From NCBI GenBank assembly GCA_019648995.1, contig BLXT01006926.1:2343879-2367270 (forward strand): a DNA stretch of 23,392 nucleotides, read 5' to 3'. Below the pieces are notes generated by a model. The model saw only the letters and a program-made list of their open reading frames with translations. It was not told the origin of the DNA and made no database searches. Source of the stretch: Plakobranchus ocellatus. Taxonomy: Eukaryota > Mollusca > Gastropoda > Plakobranchidae. A program made the position numbers and the translations under genes. Below are positions 19,926-23,392 of this stretch, piece after piece (position 1 is the first letter of the stretch; each line of letters opens with the position of its first letter).

Positions 19926-22060
19926 ATGTTAAGACCGTACATGATAACAGTGATTATGTATGACATGACTGATTTTATTTGTCGTTGTTAAAAATAATAT
20001 GCACCATAAACGACAACCAACCTTCAATGTGCAAAACAAGACATGTCAGGGGAGAGTTAAGAAAATCACTAGAAAGTAAATATTAGGGGACAGTTAAAGA
20101 AAATTTGTAAGACTAAGAGCTCTTTCTTATTTGCACTTTGTTGAAATGTGTTCATACTTTGCATAGTGAAATGTAGATTATTTCATTCTGCTGGTGCTCT
20201 TCTTACAGTTACACACAGTTAATGACCTATTTTTTTTATCATGGTTGTGATCTAAAAAGTATCAATTCACTGTTCTTGTAATGTTTTTTTATGCCAAAAT
20301 ACACATTTTTACTTTCAGTAGCTGCTGAAATAAAAGAAAGTATGCATGATTCATGAGTGCTTGCAAAGTAACTGAAAATTTATTAATTATAATTCATTAT
20401 TTCTGGAGGCTTGACACTTAATCTAAACTTGCTTACTTACTTCCTTTTTTCCTTCCAACTTTCTCCCCTGATTTTCCTGCAGAGCTAGTGTCTTGACACT
20501 GACAAGTTAACATTACTCTCCCCAAAGCATTTGGAAACTGTGGGATAAAACTATTCAGTTGCCTTGCTTGTTTAACGAATGAACCATGAACTTCCTCTTT
20601 TCCACAAATATGTGTGTTACATTAATTTACATAATTTTTATGACTCTTTTTTTATGAACTAAGTTCATCAATATTCTCACAATAAAAAAAATCCATTTAA
20701 TCAGTCCCATAAAATGGTGGTTGTTCTAATTTTTATGTTTATTTTGGACATTGATTGAACAAAAAAAGTAATCCCAGTAACAGTTTATATTTCTTGATAT
20801 CAGTCTAATGTAGCAGATGTAATATGTAACAATTACACACAAAAAAATTATAAATGTCCCTAATTTCTTCTTTTTACTGAGTTTTTAGAATATCTTGAAA
20901 CAAAAATTGTTTATCAAGTTTTCACCATTGCAAGTAAAGCTTATTATTACGAGTGTGCAGTTGAATCTGCCCTTTCCATAATTTTTTCAATCCATCATCA
21001 CCTTCCTTCAACTCCTTTGCACGTTTCCTTTATTTTGATACTCAATAAAGCAACCAACCATCCAATGCAACCATGGGCAGCCTGTTTACCAGTGGACTGT
21101 ATTGTAAGTAACTTCTTTAAGCTGACCATTTTGGGCCATTATCTGTTGGGACTGGGAAGGTGATGGCTAGCGTTATATGCCCCTCCCTTTATATAAAACC
21201 CCGCTTTGGACCAGAATTAAGAAGGTTTGCGAGTGGTCAGATGGCATATCACAAGCTTATGCAAAAGATATCCACAGGAAAAAGAAGTGGATTGGTATTC
21301 TTGGAAGCTGCCCGTCCCAGTCCATCGTAATGCCCATTCAATTAGCAAATGCCATTGTTTTTTTGCTAGATGGAACAGAGAGAGAGAGAGAGTTAGTGTA
21401 GACATGTCACCTTATAATATATACATGATTTCATATCTGTCAAGAGTTGATAGGCAATGATTAATAATCAGTCCCATTGATCTGGATAACAGAAGATAAG
21501 GCTAGGTGTTTTTTTTGTGTGCAAACCATCTTGGCTGCAAGGCAGGAGAAGTGAAGAAAAGGCTGGTTATTCCATTCCTTTCATATGGATATTGCAGATC
21601 TTTATCTATAGCCATGGAAGTTTGGGGTACTGTAATTTACATGTCTTGTTTTTATACAGATGTTAAATAAGCTTATATGAATATATGATCTTCCCCTTTT
21701 AATACAGTCATACAATGTATGAAATAGTGACTTTAACCTAGAAGGTTAAATTTTCTTGTTCAGTCTTGTTCAAATTTTGAAGGATGCTAGCAATTTACAA
21801 TTCTGTTACTTTTATTTGGGCTTATGGGCAATCTTAGGCTTGCAGACCATTTGATCTAATGTACTTGGAACGCAGAGGAGAGTTTTTTTTTTTTTTTGTT
21901 CAGTGCATGCTATTGCTATATAGAACTAAGGACTGGATTTGGCGACCACATGAATCTTTGATTCCCAGGTTCAACTGCATATGCAGTTTCTGGTTGTATC
22001 AGTAATTTGAATGTTCAAAATAAGACTAATTTTAATTAACTTATGAAAACTTGTCGCAAG
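19926..22060. other. Non-coding DNA with a small moderately GC patch, no gene supported
   Basis: The stretch 21060-21340 is less AT-rich than its surroundings and includes a plus-strand ctttatataaaacc (near 21188) that resembles a TATA box. Short overlapping frames run on both strands there, none with a recognisable motif. It may be an unidentified dispersed repeat or an exon I cannot place. Confidence 0.35.
21376..21392. repeat. Short (GA)n microsatellite
   Basis: About eight CA/GA units (cagagagagagagagag). Confidence 0.85.
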
Positions 22061-22067
22061 ACAATTA

Positions 22068-22215
22068 CAGTGGAGCCTGCTTTAGTTGAAATTAACTTTT
22101 CGACAAAGGCCCCAAAATCTCCCTCCTGCTGTGCGCTCAGTCTCAAGCAAGTTAAGAAAAATTCTTGCCAGCCCTGAAAATGTCTGCCTGACATGTAGCC
22201 CTTTACAGCTGAAAG
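22068..22215 (+). mobile_element. pogo/Tigger-like DNA transposon end, other end absent
   Basis: cagtggagcctgctttagtt follows a TA dinucleotide (22066-22067). This resembles the CAGTxGAxCCTCxxTTxTxxCGAA type of terminus seen in pogo-like Tc1/mariner elements, which duplicate TA. The following aacttttcgacaaagg keeps a CGA-like word. I found no inverted partner in the remaining 1.2 kb, so this is a fragment or a coincidence. Confidence 0.33.
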
Positions 22216-22239
22216 TAATAAGTCAATGTCCATTGGTTA

Positions 22240-23392
22240 CATATATGTACATGAATGTATCCAAGACCAGTTCAAATAAATCTTGCATTTTGATAATTCA
22301 AAACTTTATTACTGTTTATTTTAACCTGAGACTGCATTCAGTGAGTTTTGATATGGTGAAAACAAAGTACATATAGCAGAATTTTAGAGAAGAAAAAAAA
22401 AACAAGAGTAAAAGACCTTTTTTTTTTCAAAGGGGCTATAATATAATGTGACCCAGTCATATGAATATAGCTATTTGTCATCAATTGCCCAACATATGGT
22501 ATAAAGACAAAAGTGACTAGAGATATTGAAAAAAATTATTCTTTGCAGATCTCTGTGGAATGACCATTTGTAATGCGCAAAGAATTAAAAAAAATTGTTT
22601 TTTCAACCGTTTTCACATATTTTGCTTTATATTCCATCGAGTGATTTATGATTATTGACTTGTGTAGTTTGGATGAGTTGCATTTCACTTACTATTTATA
22701 TCATGAATTGACTATATGTATACATACACATGTCTCAAGAACAAACCATCAGTTGTATATCCCACTTTGAACATTTTTGAAGCATTGAAACAGCCTGATA
22801 TCTCTTTTTGCAAATTTTGCATTGCTGAAATCTGAACAAAGATGTGTTCATTTTGTATCTTGAAAAAAAAAAGCACTTTGAATAAGGAGGAAAAGCTTTC
22901 GTTTTTTGGACTGATCTCAAAACATTTCATTATGATTTTATTGTTTTGGAAATTAATTGAAGGGAAATGAGAGAGTTTAACTACTTTCAGTTTTTCTGCA
23001 TTTTTTTTTCACCACAGAATCATGACAGTATCAAGAATTTTATTAAAGAATATTTTATGAAACAATGTGAAGAAAAACTACACTAAACTTACTCAACTAG
23101 AATTTAGTTGCTCTGTCAATGAAAATTTGGCATGATTTAGATCTATGCAACCTATAACTCTTAAAGGCTTTTGAGAAATTTGTGTTGCTTGATAGAAAAT
23201 CTTACAATGTTACATAATATTAACAATCAACACAAGCATAAGCTACACAACTGAACAATAAAAGCATTATTGATTCATGCACATTTTATTTTCATTTGTT
23301 TTATATCACAGATTGCCATATACATTATGCTATATATATACACATTTACAAATTCTGGTTCTTGAAAGTAAGAAAATATACATAAGTATGTA
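22240..23392. other. AT-rich DNA to the end of the window, no gene seen
   Basis: No exon, RNA gene or repeat that I can support. The two overlapping minus-strand frames at 22712-22930 lack motifs. Confidence 0.5.

Noticed and set aside
22036..22233. 65-codon minus-strand frame (GYMSGRHFQGWQEFF)
   Set aside because: It overlaps the pogo-like transposon terminus; probably a repeat-derived chance frame.
1..23392. CRISPR array, bacterial operon or phage-type system
   Set aside because: Intron structure, splice sites, SINE and microsatellites show animal nuclear DNA; no repeat-spacer pattern was seen.

Overview
This window is animal nuclear DNA. Genes are interrupted by introns with GT/AG boundaries, the intronic and flanking DNA is AT-rich (very roughly 30% GC by eye), and there are microsatellites, a tRNA-derived SINE and decayed DNA transposons. 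The one recognisable host gene is a metazoan FERM-type protein tyrosine phosphatase. The frequent GATCTAG/CTAGATC words and the TE mix made me think of a mollusc, perhaps a gastropod, but that is an impression and not a demonstration.

Plus strand, 1078-13021: seven exons encode the C-terminal 328 residues of a PTPN14/PTPN21 (Pez/PTPD) class phosphatase. They cover a short conserved linker and then a complete PTP domain with its pTyr loop, WPD loop, [11 protein letters not shown]-loop and Q-loop, ending in ...RLI and a TAA stop at 13019-13021. All six intron phases join without a frame break. The FERM domain and most of the central linker must lie upstream of the window. Introns are about 516, 4164, 581, 4151, 751 and 794 bp.

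The two 4 kb introns carry the interesting cargo. Intron 2 (1936-6099) holds a decayed hAT element with a CGGBP1/BED-like zinc finger at one end, a hAT dimerisation-domain remnant at the other, imperfect terminal inverted repeats, and a tRNA-like SINE inserted into its coding region. Next to it is an LTR-like segment in antisense. Intron 4 (6885-11035) holds, on the minus strand between about 8990 and 7510, a chain of exon-like blocks with good splice sites and compatible reading frames. I cannot assign it to a family, and it is the best candidate here for an undescribed nested gene. The same intron has two copies of a GTTGGCAGG(T/C)CTG transposon-end motif, a third copy of which lies at 835-847.

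From 13022 to 23392 I see no supported gene. This stretch is the 3' UTR of the phosphatase, of unknown length, followed by AT-rich DNA with a tandem repeat (15925-16140), a degenerate GTA/GCA-rich tract (about 19640-19925), a short GA repeat and one pogo-like transposon end (22068).
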